DNA of 64,000 bases, taken from NCBI GenBank assembly GCA_040954595.2, contig CM082592.2:8928001-8992000 (forward strand), given 5' to 3'. The position numbers and the translations under genes were made by a program. Shown one piece after another: positions 1-12,500 of this stretch. Numbering within the stretch: the stretch's first letter is position 1; the number at the start of each line of letters is the position of its first letter. The notes below the pieces were generated by a model. That model had not been told where the DNA came from. It was given only the letters and a program-made list of their open reading frames with translations, and searched no databases. This DNA comes from Balanoglossus misakiensis. Lineage: Eukaryota > Hemichordata.

Positions 1-86
1 CATTGAATCACACACAAATCTGAGCAACCACTTTTACCAAACATTGAAATATATTCTTAATACATCATAAAAATATAAATATTTGT

Positions 87-142
<56 letters not shown>

Positions 143-427
143 TTATTAACTGCATATTCTATGTGCAATATAACCATGGAATTTCTCAGATTTTCTAAAA
201 TCCAGTAACTTCAAAACTGCAATTTGATTAAGGCACATCTAACATGCAGCAATATGTACAAATACTGACAAAACACTGGCAAAGTGGTTCCTCAATGAAC
301 AAAACAAATTCAAAATGAAGACAGAATAATACAAAACTTACAAAATAAACAAGAAAATAAAGGACATTACAGGGTTGGTCAGAATATTGAACACATTAAA
401 ACAGAACAAAACTGTTACTGGACTTAC
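1..427. other. Intron downstream of exon 32 (partial)
   Basis: AT-rich sequence after the exon 32 donor on the minus strand. It holds a dinucleotide repeat at 93-140. I see no further exon or stop-bearing terminal exon. Confidence 0.7.
93..140. repeat. (AC)24 microsatellite
   Basis: 48 bp of uninterrupted AC repeat in the intron after exon 32. The minus transcript would carry (GT)n, a possible splicing-factor or length-polymorphism site. Confidence 0.97.
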
Positions 428-565
428 CTTGGTCACAAGGGATGGGGCTGTTTTTTCAGAGGATGAATACGGGGGGTAATTTGGATGACTATTTGGAAGA
501 GGCGATGGTGGCATGTCTTCCAGGAAATTTGAGGGCACCAAACCTCGGACTCCGTACAATTCTCC
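428..565 (-). CDS. RIMBP: Exon 32: SH3-III end and proline-rich tail
   Basis: This exon is 138 nt, phase 0 to 0, with a TTGGTGTAG acceptor and a strong AAG|GTAAGT donor. It encodes [20 protein letters not shown], closing SH3-III, then [18 protein letters not shown] and APSLVTK, a Pro/Ser tail. The strong donor means the stop codon is in a further exon outside the window. Confidence 0.96.
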
Positions 566-3500
566 CTACACCAAGGAAAAACAACCAGCAAAATAAGTGA
601 CTGCAGTATGATCATAATAACTGAACGAAACTGTAAAAATCTTCAATAAATACCGTCACTCTGTGTTTCAGTATACAGAACAATGAAACTTCCCCCACAA
701 GAACACCTTACCATGAAGAAACCATCTTCATCCATGTCTCCATACACAGTGATGATATCTCCCGTTCTAAAAGACAGTTCCACATCAGCGTCCACATTCG
801 GGGAAGACAATCGCGGATCATAATCGAAGATGGCAAGCATCTTCCTCGGGGGCCCGTCCACCATCGGCTCATCAGCCGGCATCGGCGGTTTGCCATTGGC
901 TGTGCTGTGATAGCTCTCGTCCGGCAATGAAGGCATGCTGGCCAACGAGTCATTGTAACTGCTATTGTCTTTACTCGACGTCCTGGCCGATGCGGACCGG
1001 GGCGATTTCGTCGTCAACGAGGTCTGCTTCTGCCACCTCTGCTCAGCTTCCTTGTCACTAAGTCTGGCCAATTCCACCATGTTACACGGTACATATCCTG
1101 TCATTCCACTGGCCTCTCCGCGGTAGAATCCATCTGCATCTTTGTCTCCGTACACCTGTTGGGAAAACGAATGTTGATAAGTTTTCATGTGACAAGTGAT
1201 TTTTGTTGATGTGCTCCCATGAACACATAAGGTGTGTCACATTATTGCACACCCCAGAAGTCACGCCACCAAGGCATTAAGCCAAAATAGAATACTTCAG
1301 TCACTTTACGTATAGGTACAAACACTCGTGTCAGCCATAATGGGCCTCAACACACTGTACAACTATGGAAATGTACTGTATGTCAGAGCAGTGGATGTGT
1401 AACAATACATGCCACTTGCCACTTACCTTAATCATTTGGCCCTCCCTGAAGGGAAGTTCCTCATCATAGGCATCTGGATTTGGCGACATGGTGGCCGGGT
1501 CATAGGTGAACATTGCTACAAAGTATCTAATAGTACTGTCATCATACAACTCCGATGGTGCCTCGCTCTCCATACTCTCTTCATCAACGAGGTCATCGTC
1601 GGAAAGCCCTCTCGCATGATTGGGCGATAAAGTATCCCTATACTCATATTTTCTCCTGTGCTGGTCTACGCCACCACCGCTACCACCGTAAGTGTCTTTT
1701 CTTTCCTCGTATCGTTTGTACTCGTTTTCGTACTGGTCGGGGTAATAGTGTTTTTTGTCTCTCATTTGAGAAGGCACATATCTCTGTCGAGCAGGATCAA
1801 ATTCACCATCTGATCCATAATGTTCTGAGAGTGACGATCCAGTTCCCAGTCCTTCGCTATTACTATCTTTGGTAATTTCTGTAAATGACAAAAAGTTCAT
1901 GATGTTGTTCCAGCAAGGTTCCATCATGAAGTACAGATATTAAAATTCACTTGCACACAAAGAGAACAATGAAAATCTGCAGGCTGAATCACACAATCTT
2001 TCTATTCAGATCAATCTTTTCCTGGTCTATATACTGACCTATGTGAGGAACGGACATTGGCTGGGCTTTGACAGGCACTGGTTCCTGCACGTGGTGATCC
2101 GGCGACTGTTCCGTTTCCCGCTCGTAGTCTCGCTGTTGTCTGATCACCGGTATAGGCACTGTTTGTTCTTGCTTGTTGAACTGTTCGATCTCTGGATCGG
2201 TGTCAAACTCTAACTCGTGGGAACTCTGTTGGGTGCACACAAAGATTGCAGACGGGACAAGAACAGTAGTATGTCAGTGTGAGTGAAATACTCAGTAAAC
2301 AATTTTGATGCAATGGCCAAATCTGTGTGTTGTCCAACAGTGGACCAAATGCATTTCCAATACCACCTCACAATACGGGTTTACATAGTACATTGACAGT
2401 TCTCGAGCTCACAATCGAAGTCATAAACTGTAACGTTCTCAGTGAGTACCTTGAATTCTTTTTGTTTCTGCTGTTGTGTTAGCGAGTTGTTGGAATTGGC
2501 ACTGGTAGTATTTGGAAGGTTCTCCTCCTCTTCCTCCTCCGAAAGCTCCTCCTCCTCGGCTATGTCTGAAAGCTCCGATCGATCACTGCTCTCATCCGAG
2601 TTGATTTCTTCTCGGAATGAAGGACGGATTTCAGGCTTCTTGGGAGAAGGCAGAAAGAAGCAGTGGGTGAATAAAAAGAATCCCACCAAACAGTCGCCCT
2701 TTGAGCCACAATACAATTTACTCAATCGTCATGATATATTCTGACACATATGGCACAATACAAGTAACACCAATAAACTGGACTGTGGAACAACGATACT
2801 TTACAACAAACAGACATACAAACAAATCCCACACTTCATGATTTAAGATTCAGGCTTGTGCCAGTTTAACATGCAACATTCCCGACCACACCAGCATTTG
2901 GTTATTTTCAGACTCTGAACTTGCAGCGGGTGCAAGCCGAATTTCAGCAGCACCACTATTTTCTTTACGACTCAGACCCCTTAAGCAACTATACATTCCA
3001 AATACCCACCTTAGCAGAGGCTATCTCGTCTTTTGGTACTTGGTCTAGCTTATCGTCTATAGCGGGGTCGCTTATGGGAGAGAGAGTCTCCTTTCTAAAG
3101 ATTTCTACAATTTCATCGGTGTGTGTACTCGGAGCTGATGTGGTTTCATCAGACACGTTATCATACATCCCACCACCAACCTGGGGAGGGGAGTAGACGC
3201 CACCAGAGAGAGAGAGAGATGCAGAGACAGACAGGTAGAGAGAGAGAGATAGATAGAGAGACACGCATCAGACAAAAGAAAAATGTACACAATGCAGAAG
3301 TTAGTCACACTGACATGGGAAACACAACAGGGCAGATAAATCTTTTCCTGCCTGTTCGTTACAATGGAATGGTCTACTTCTTAGTGTTCAATGTGTGTCT
3401 TGGGCTATTCTATTGACAAAGACAGGGAACGGTGCAGGTGGTGGGTTTGACAGCAATCACCAGCATCAATTTTGTGATCTCAGCGCTGTGATCAAAATAC

Positions 3501-6500
3501 AAGCCACATTACCCAAACAAATACACTTAGTGTTAGATGAAAAAAAAAATCGTTTTTGATTGGACCTGTTTGTTTTAAGCTAGCTTCATATTTTGTAAGT
3601 TGTGGTTTTAAAAATCAGACCAAAAGGTTCACTTTCTCAGCGATTATGATTGACAGCACCCTCAAGCAATGCATCTTTCGGTCTACACTGAAAAGTGTAT
3701 ATTCATGCCAAAATTATCTCAGTGTGTAATTGCTATTGAAATAAATTATTTTTACTATATTAATAATTATCCATAGTAAGCAAACTATTGGCAAAAGGAA
3801 GACTTGCACAAAGCTACAAAGACGCACTCACTAGTAACCACAGCGACAGTACAATCATTACCATAGCAACAATAACTTCAAACCTACAGAAGCATGCAGG
3901 GCAATGTTAATATTAAGAGCACACTTTTAGCTGGCCTGAAACAATGTAAAGGTTAAAGTTCAGGGTTCAATGAGATGACCTGATACTTACACGATGACGG
4001 TGTTTAAAACGATGATGTTCCCTATGTTTATGGTGCTTGTTACGATACAAAGTACAGGAAAGTGGAGATCAGTGAGGTAAATTTTAACAAGAGATGGAAA
4101 CAAACATGCAACAAGTTAAATCATCTGTAATTATACTAGGAGATATTAAAAATTCATTCATCTCTAACAAGGCTTAATTATTGATTACATTTATATGGCC
4201 AAGGGAGAAATAAGTTTATTTTATTATTGTCATGATAACATTCCTGTAACTACATGTATTGTTATACTTTTTGGTAAATTAAGACTATTTATGGGTTTTT
4301 ATTAGACTATAATACAGGGAAAAATGTAGTAAATTTTTTTGTCAGTGTCCAAAAAAGGATGTTAGTTCAACAACAAAAGCACACATAAATGGTGAACAGG
4401 AGACATGTAATACAGACAGTTAGGGTTAGACTTTTGAAATGAACACACATTCTACACACACCAAGAAAGGAAATGTAAGGCAGAAAAAAAGGAGCACACA
4501 ACAGTTACGAACATGACACTACTCAACCATGCACCACATGACTTTACCGTTTTGTGACTGAAAATAAGCACTGCATTGTAACAGAACAACAGTGCCATTT
4601 CATAGTCACATACCGAAAAATATGCCTTTTCTTACAAGCACACATCAAACTATAACACCAAGAAGTGAAACGATCGGGTAGAAATTTACCTTGCTGTCTT
4701 TGTTACTGCTGTCTGTCTTTTTGTCCCGCAGTAAGTCCATGGTCACCCGTAGCCCCCTGGAATCGGCTGACGCACCGTTAGTCGAGAGAGTTCTCACTGT
4801 GAGATAGCGATACGTGGAGCTCTTGACCATGCCCGTGTTGACAACTAATCTGTCAGCTAAAAGATGCAATAAAGGCAAACAAATGAATCATTTCTGGAAC
4901 AGATTCATATACAGTAGCTGCCTGGTGTCTGCTAAACTTTACATTTTTTTGAAAATAGTATGAAAGAGAAACTTTCATTTTATGAGGACAAATGTGATGC
5001 ATACCTGTTGGAGAGTCGACTGCAGCAATTTCTTTCTCATCCACGCATACTGCATAGCCAGTGACAACAGCACCGTTGGAAGTACCTGACGTTGTTATGG
5101 TCACCGGTAACCAGGTAACCAGTAGGGATCCCTCATATGGGCCTTCTTCTACCTGCAAATCTAGAGGTGGGTCTGGAAGACCTGGTGATGTACAGATGAA
5201 AGAGAATCAGTTTGATTGGCATGATCACAGGGAAGTGGGCAGCAAAGATATATTCTTTTTTCATAGATTACACAGGGACCAGATCATGGTGGACCAAAAC
5301 CATGGTGGTGAAAGGGTTAATATAGGCAGATCAGGTTTGCACTCACAATGCAATTTTTTTACTTACCACCTGGTGGGGTCTTAAATTCTATTTCTGCCGA
5401 CATTCCCTTCTTATTCCGGTTGTCGTCCCACGACGTTCTGCGAGCCTTGGCCCGGACGTTGACCCTATACACCGTCATGGGGGAGAGCCCGGTAAGCGTG
5501 TACCTGTAAATGCTTGGCTTCACTGTTCTAACTTCTACGTTGTTCACCGAAATGGCGTGCGCTAGGTTACTGTTGCCGGGCAACCACATGATGTCCGCCA
5601 CGGTCGAGAGGACGTTGACAGCTTTCAGGTTGCTAGGCGAGGGAGTGGCTTCTGCGGACAGAGGCGACAAGACAAATGTGAGATTGTGCCATGAAAGTAC
5701 ATCTGAATTCATTCATTTTTAGTGCAATGCCAATTGTGGAATTTACCATTGCAATAACTCCCAGTTCGGTCTCTGCACTCACCTTTGCCGACTGTAATAG
5801 TGCATGCAGCATCTTCTGACTGGCCGGCGCTTGTGACTGTTCGCACAGAGATGCGGTGGGACTTGCTTGCGCTGACGTTGTCGATTAAGGCCCTGGTTTT
5901 GGCGTCGCCCTTGACGGACGCTTTCAGCTGACCGTCCACAAACACGCGGTACTCCTTGATCTCGTGGGGAGCAATGGTGTCTGGCGCCACCCACAGCAGA
6001 ATAATACTGTTGGACATCTGCCGTTCAAGTTCAAGTTTCTTCGGACATGCCACTTCTGTAGAGCAGTGAAAAAGAACGGATTACAGAGTTGGTGGATTTT
6101 TAACAGATGACTGTGTTCAAAAGTATTCTACAGAATATCGCGGATTTGACTTTATAGTTACGGGAAAACTCTCCCCTCCCTAGTTCAAAGATATCATGAT
6201 TCACCTCCAATAATGTGACAGCTTCAACTCTCTAGGAAGAAATGGTATCAACTTACCACCATGCGAGAGGTCTTCTAACTCACTAATAGACGTAAGGCTG
6301 TCTTCACTAATTACTGGTTTGTGATTCGGAGTGGCCGGTGTATTGTTTTCTTCTTCCAATTCAGGAATGTCCTCTAAATCACTGATTTGGTGATCTCCTC
6401 GCCTCAGTTGCAACTCATCTGTGAAATAAACAGTGTCACACATTTTTCTATGTTAAGGTTGAACTGGGAAGAGGTGACTGAGAGTGATAGGGTTGATTTT

Positions 6501-9500
6501 TAGGTTTCACATTCAATTAAAACATATTCTTCCCCATTGCGACCGAGGTATTAAAAATGCAGTGAAAGATTCACTTACTTGGGTACGTGAGTTTGTGTTG
6601 CAAGACAGCATTCTCTTCATCGCTGCTGTCGAACTCCAAGTCATGGAGATGTTCACCTGGACAACGGAATTAATATGGTAATTAGGTGTCAGCAGTGCCA
6701 ATACACAAACACTAAATATCCAATGGATATCAACACTGCACTCTCAAAGCTATCCGCAGCATTGTTTATAGTTGCTAGGTGACAGTCACATGGCACCTTG
6801 TACTGATGCACTGGCAGCCATGTTTAGTACGTTTCACAGCATGCCTAACATTAGTTACAATCATTCTTTTTGTGAGGCAGAGTTTGCAATAGATCACTTC
6901 CATGACCCATACATCCTGGCAAATGAAACTAAATATGATGGCTTGCCAGTGGCAGTTTAAAAACTTCCTTCATTTTATAAGAAAATTATAATGATTGGTA
7001 GTAAACTGTTTTGAAGTGCTACCTTCAACAAGTCACGTTGATGTAAACACTATTTTTTCTTTAAAATGAGGAGTACCCAGTATATTACAACATAATCTAC
7101 ATGAACATCATTTATACCTAATATTAGTTCAATATTTAGCAATCTACGCAATTAGCAAAATTAATGTAGCCCAACTACCTGTTCCAATTAGCATTATTTG
7201 AACTAAACTACGTTTTATTATTTGATGTGCTGTGTGAGTGTTAGTCTTTAAAATGTGTTGGATGACGGTCGAGGTGAATTCATCAGAAAACTATAGAAGC
7301 AGTGTAAAATCACACTTGTGAATGTGATATGACAAAAACACATAAAATGGAAAAACATTGATCATAACAGGTGGATCCAGAGGGTAATGTTTGCATGGCT
7401 AGTAGCAAATATGTAGGTAAGTCTTTCCTGATCAGGATATTTCTTGCAAGAAAATGGGATGTTTTTATTGTTGTACATCAGAGTGAACAATGTCTTTTGC
7501 AACATTGGTTGATCTGTATCCCACTGATTGCAATGATCAAATGGCTGTCAGTGGGGGATGAGTATCAAGGTGATACTAGTAGTTTGGAATTGGCAATTAT
7601 AATGAGATCTGGTGTGTGTCGTCTGTGTTCTGAAGCTTGGTTCTGTGATGTACGCATAGTGGTTGCACGAACCATTGAAACAGTGCCCTCTGGTGTCCAA
7701 TTATAGAACTTATCTAGGGTGAATGACATGCATGCATGAAGTGAAAATCTCCCAAGTTTAATACAGAATATTTTCATGCACATGTTACGATTTAGTTTCC
7801 GGCATGCAGGGATGAACGACATGGACAAACAATTACACAACTATTATATGTACAAAACAACAAAATTCTTGTAGAAACGAAAGTATACGTAGAAGTAATA
7901 GTAACTTCGCTGTGTCTTGTGAAGGTCAGTTTGTAAATGTGTGTTAATTATAACATTGAAAGAGGATACCCAAAATAACAGGAAATAAAACTTCACCATA
8001 GAAAACCAAGGAAGGAAAACACTGATACAAGATCTCCAAGACAATAGAAAACTGCATGCAACAGTCCAAAACACAGACGAGTTTTTTACACCACCACAAA
8101 GAAGAGAGAGCAAGTAAAGGCTGTGTTGGCCAAAGTGTGCAGAGAGAAAACATTGAAAAGAGAGAGAAGAAGATGAACCTTGTTTCTGCGAATCCTCAGA
8201 TGGGTCAGGGTCAGAGTTCAAGTCTTTGGAAAACGTGCTTTCTATCTCAGCAGCTAGTTCTACAAGGACAGAGAGAATTGAGACATTTTCACTCGAAAAA
8301 AGGTGTGAAACCCATTAGCGAGAAGTACATTGTGACTTCAACACAGACAGAGAAGGAATGCATGACCCATGAAACGCACGGCAAAAAAAGCACCATCACA
8401 TGGACACACAGAGAGTATACAGAAACATTGACCCCGGCACAGACAAGACGAAAACTGGTCCCAGAGTGCATGCTGGGTAAAAGGGAGTGGGATTGGGGAA
8501 AAGGTGGCTGATGGGTGAACTAGGGATCGGGGTGGAATAGGGAAGTGGTTATTTGAAATCTCACAAGGTGCCTTCACAAAACACAGAACTGAAGACGACA
8601 GAGAGAAAGACATCCGACATCAAGGATGTGAGGAGACAGTGCAAAAAGTGGACAGATAAAAGTTTACTCATTTCAAAGAATCTATGAAATGTCCTTGACA
8701 GAATAGGCAAATTTTCTAATTCATAAAGCTATTCGTAATTTGAAAATTACGCAATTAGGACCATCGCTGGTTAATGCTAATTGCAAATTACAGATGAACT
8801 TGGACATACTGTATTTTTCTTTGGTTTGATGCAACGGGTGGTAAACAAATTGGCATCTCAGTAAAATTCTCTCAACTTTGAAATGAGTCAACAGAAAAAA
8901 TTCAGATTCGTGAGGATAGTGGAGAGAGAGGGGGGTTTCTAAACCTTCAATCATGGCCTCCTGACTGCTCTGAACAACTGCTTCCTCTTTTGTTTGCTCT
9001 GTTTCTACGGTTACAACGGATGCAGGGTCGGAAGCTGCAGCTGCGAGAGTCGGTGGAGCCACGACTGGCTGCTGTACGGGAGGAGACGCAGCAGTGGTGA
9101 CGGGATGCGGTTGTGATGACGACGACAACGGCAGAGGTGGTAGTAACGATCGCCTTTTGGTGGCTTTATCAGTGTCGGCATGGGTGATGGCTATCGGAGG
9201 TTTATCTAGAAAAACGCATCACAGAGAAGCAGTGACAGAGAGAGAGATGTGTGAAAAACCGGAGTTGGAGACGGACACACACTTCACCCATGCACAAGTC
9301 CTGGAGACGAGGGAAGCTGTGTGCAGTTTTCTTGGTGAACATTAATACAAGGGTACAGATTATGTACATCTTGTGACAAACAAACAAAGAAAAATCAACG
9401 TTTATTGGACGTCACAACATGTGCTGAAATCTCAACATTTTCAACACTACACTTCATGAACAAGAATTCCTAATAGACAACAACATAGATGACAATGGTG

Positions 9501-12500
9501 TTGTGGATTCAATGTAGTTTATCACACACAAAAATTGAGTCTTCAAGATTTAGAAGTCACAGTCTAAGATGACCCATTCATTATCACTTTCAATTTGGAT
9601 AGCTTTCCAACATCTTCATATCCTGTGATCCTTTTAGTCACTATGAATAATTTCAGCCACTAAAGTCGGGTTGTCCACGCATGCACAAAACTGACTGACA
9701 TGCAATGACCCATGTCACTTTGACACCAGCTAAGAATTTATAGGAATTTTTTGACATGCACTACGGATAAAAATGCATTATTTTATGCCAACTATTCCAG
9801 GGCCCACCACCACCCAGGTGAACAGAATGCATACGTGTACATTAATCTAATTTTGTAATTGTGGTGAGCATATCCTCCTAGAAAAATGGACTGTTCCACG
9901 CCACGGGGGTGGGTGCTAGTTACTGCAGTGGAAACCATCAATGAATTCGAACTCAATGAAACTTTTTTTTACAACCGGATGCCTACGCCTACATTCAGAT
10001 AGAATAATTGTGTTGCTGCTTGGCGATGTCCAATGACTCTATTCTGAGTTTATTATAAAGCCAGTTTCGTTCATTCTATGACAACAAAAGAATGCCTGTT
10101 TATGTACTGGTGAATTAATCTCTCAAAAGATTCAGAATGAATGAAAGTACACGTCTAAGGACATGACCTGGATTTCGCTTTTTCAAATCGTGTTTTCCTG
10201 AAATTTGTCACCATCCACCCAACCCTAAGGCCAGACCACAATGAGCCCGCATCATGTCAAGAAAGTGTGACCTGTACTGAACCCCATCATAACACCTGCA
10301 CACACGTAACACTCCTGTCTGTAAACCTCAGTAAACAGTAACCATCAAAGTTCATTCATAATTTCACTTAGATCATGTCCAACTTGTTTTGGACACAAAG
10401 TTGGCAGCCATCTCCTCGAACATTATCTGAATGGACGGTCGCATTTCGCACACAATGTTTGCGATATCACCATCTCTGAGTATTTGCTCAAACATTTTTA
10501 GCATTCCATGATAGCCCCTTTGAAATGACACATTCCCTGACTATCATTGCATCCAACCTGCAGAAATTTACCTCACATCAACAAGTGTTATGAACTTTAA
10601 AAGGGGTCTCAGATTTTTATCTGCTGGTTTTTATATCTATTTTGGTGTACATAATTAAAGTTAAACACCTTTACAAGTTGATCAATTGAAAACAACTACA
10701 GATACCGTTACAAACAAATCAGATATAGTATCTTCACGTATATAATTTCGGCCTGAGCACATAAATGAAACATCCTATGTCCATTTTTTTAACAAAAATG
10801 TATGTGGGTTAATCTTAAAAATCAGTTTGTGATTTATCTTAAAGACATGTTATTACTAATGCTATGATAAACTAATTATGAATAATCAAATTAATAATTG
10901 CTATGTGGTGATTTTTTTTAAAAATTCAATGGTTGCAATTTATCATCATCAAATAAGCGTGGGTTATGAGTACAGACAGTGAAGTTATGAATCGAAATAT
11001 CTGAAGTTTGCACTGTGTGGATAAGTTGGAAAAAATAAACACAAAAATGAGAATTTACACACTTTCAATTGGTTATGGACATCAGAGATTTTCATGACAG
11101 TAACAACAACTTTTGTTCAAGTTCTTCTCAACGTAATGGTACAATTGGTTTATACCACTGGGACTTGTTGTGAGTTGTTTTCAAATCGTGTCGAGTGGGG
11201 GGAGGGGTGGGGGACCAATAGGAAATAGTCTTTCTTGTCCTACCTTCCGATGCTGCGTCCGTAGGCTCCTGTAGAAACTCCGGCATGTCCTCGTCTGCAA
11301 CGAAACACGAGAAGCAGTTCAAGTCAAAGCTGGGCTGCAGAGCAAACTGCCACAGTCGCTTCATAGTGGAGGAATCAAAATAATTCCCACTCACGACAGC
11401 GGCGGAGGGTCACTAACACACGCACGCACACTCGGGTCTCTCAGCTACTGCGTGCCACTAAGAGAGGGCAGGGCTTTTGTGGAGTTGAAGTGACCCTTCA
11501 ACCCTCACAATGGAACCAGACAGATGTTTTTGTTGTTGCACGTGGGAAACTAATAAAAAACTAAAGTAGCTGGTAGGGAAGTTGTGGGATGCTGGGATTA
11601 TCAGCTGTAATAGGGGCTGAATATTAACCTGGCCTACATACGCACTTAAACACATGGGTGGTTATGGTACCATTCAAAAGATTATTATTAAGTACAAAAA
11701 GAAACAAAAGCACAAGTATTTCTTGAATAATGCATGCACATAGCACAATGCAAAGGCACATTCATATATACAAAGGACATTCAACAGAGTGGAGAATAAA
11801 AACAATTGACTACTTTGGGTTGATTTACTGAAGGGTGGGGTGAAGGCTTAGTGAAAACCTCAAATAATAAAGATCTGAATGGGTATAATCAAGGTGAGAT
11901 TTCTTTTAATTTTGTTTACAGGATAATGCCTTGGGGGCCAGTTAGTGACAATTCCAGCCATTCTATGAAATGACAAGGATATATCACAATTGTTTAAGTC
12001 ATAAAAGGCTTCATGTGATATAATTGCCCTTTTTCCCCCATTTGGAAACTTTCATAAATGCTTTATATATTTATCATATTATCAATCTCTATTTTATGTG
12101 GATCAGCCTGGTATTTGTAAAATAACTACGTATTATGACAATGAGATGTACAGAAAGTGAAAAGGTATTTATTTCTTTGGAGTCTTGTTTAAGTATTAAA
12201 TGTAATGTTGTTTGACTGCAGTCTAGACATTTTATGTGCGACTTGTGCTGTTTGGCGGGTATTATCTCTAGAAGGAAAACAATTACATTGATTTATGCGC
12301 CATGATTCTGCTAATTCAGTGGCAGACTAACAAAGTCAGGGAGATAAATTAGACAAAAGCTCTCGCTGCAATTTTGTCGTAAATCATTCGCTTGACTCGT
12401 ACTCTGACAGCTATCCTGCAGACAAGTTGTGCAAAGGAAGCCACCCACTGAGAATATGTTTAGGACAAACACAAGCAGCTCTGATCTTTCACATTTTACT

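Larger units (their letters stand above)
3181..4689. other. Intron between exons 26 and 27
   Basis: Contains the (AG)n repeat and the His/Arg microexon candidate at 3991-4035. The remainder is AT-rich with nothing recognisable. Confidence 0.7.

Noticed and set aside
7371-7416. Plus-strand exon-like stretch between AACAG and GTAAGT
   Set aside because: 46 nt, no partner exons on the plus strand.
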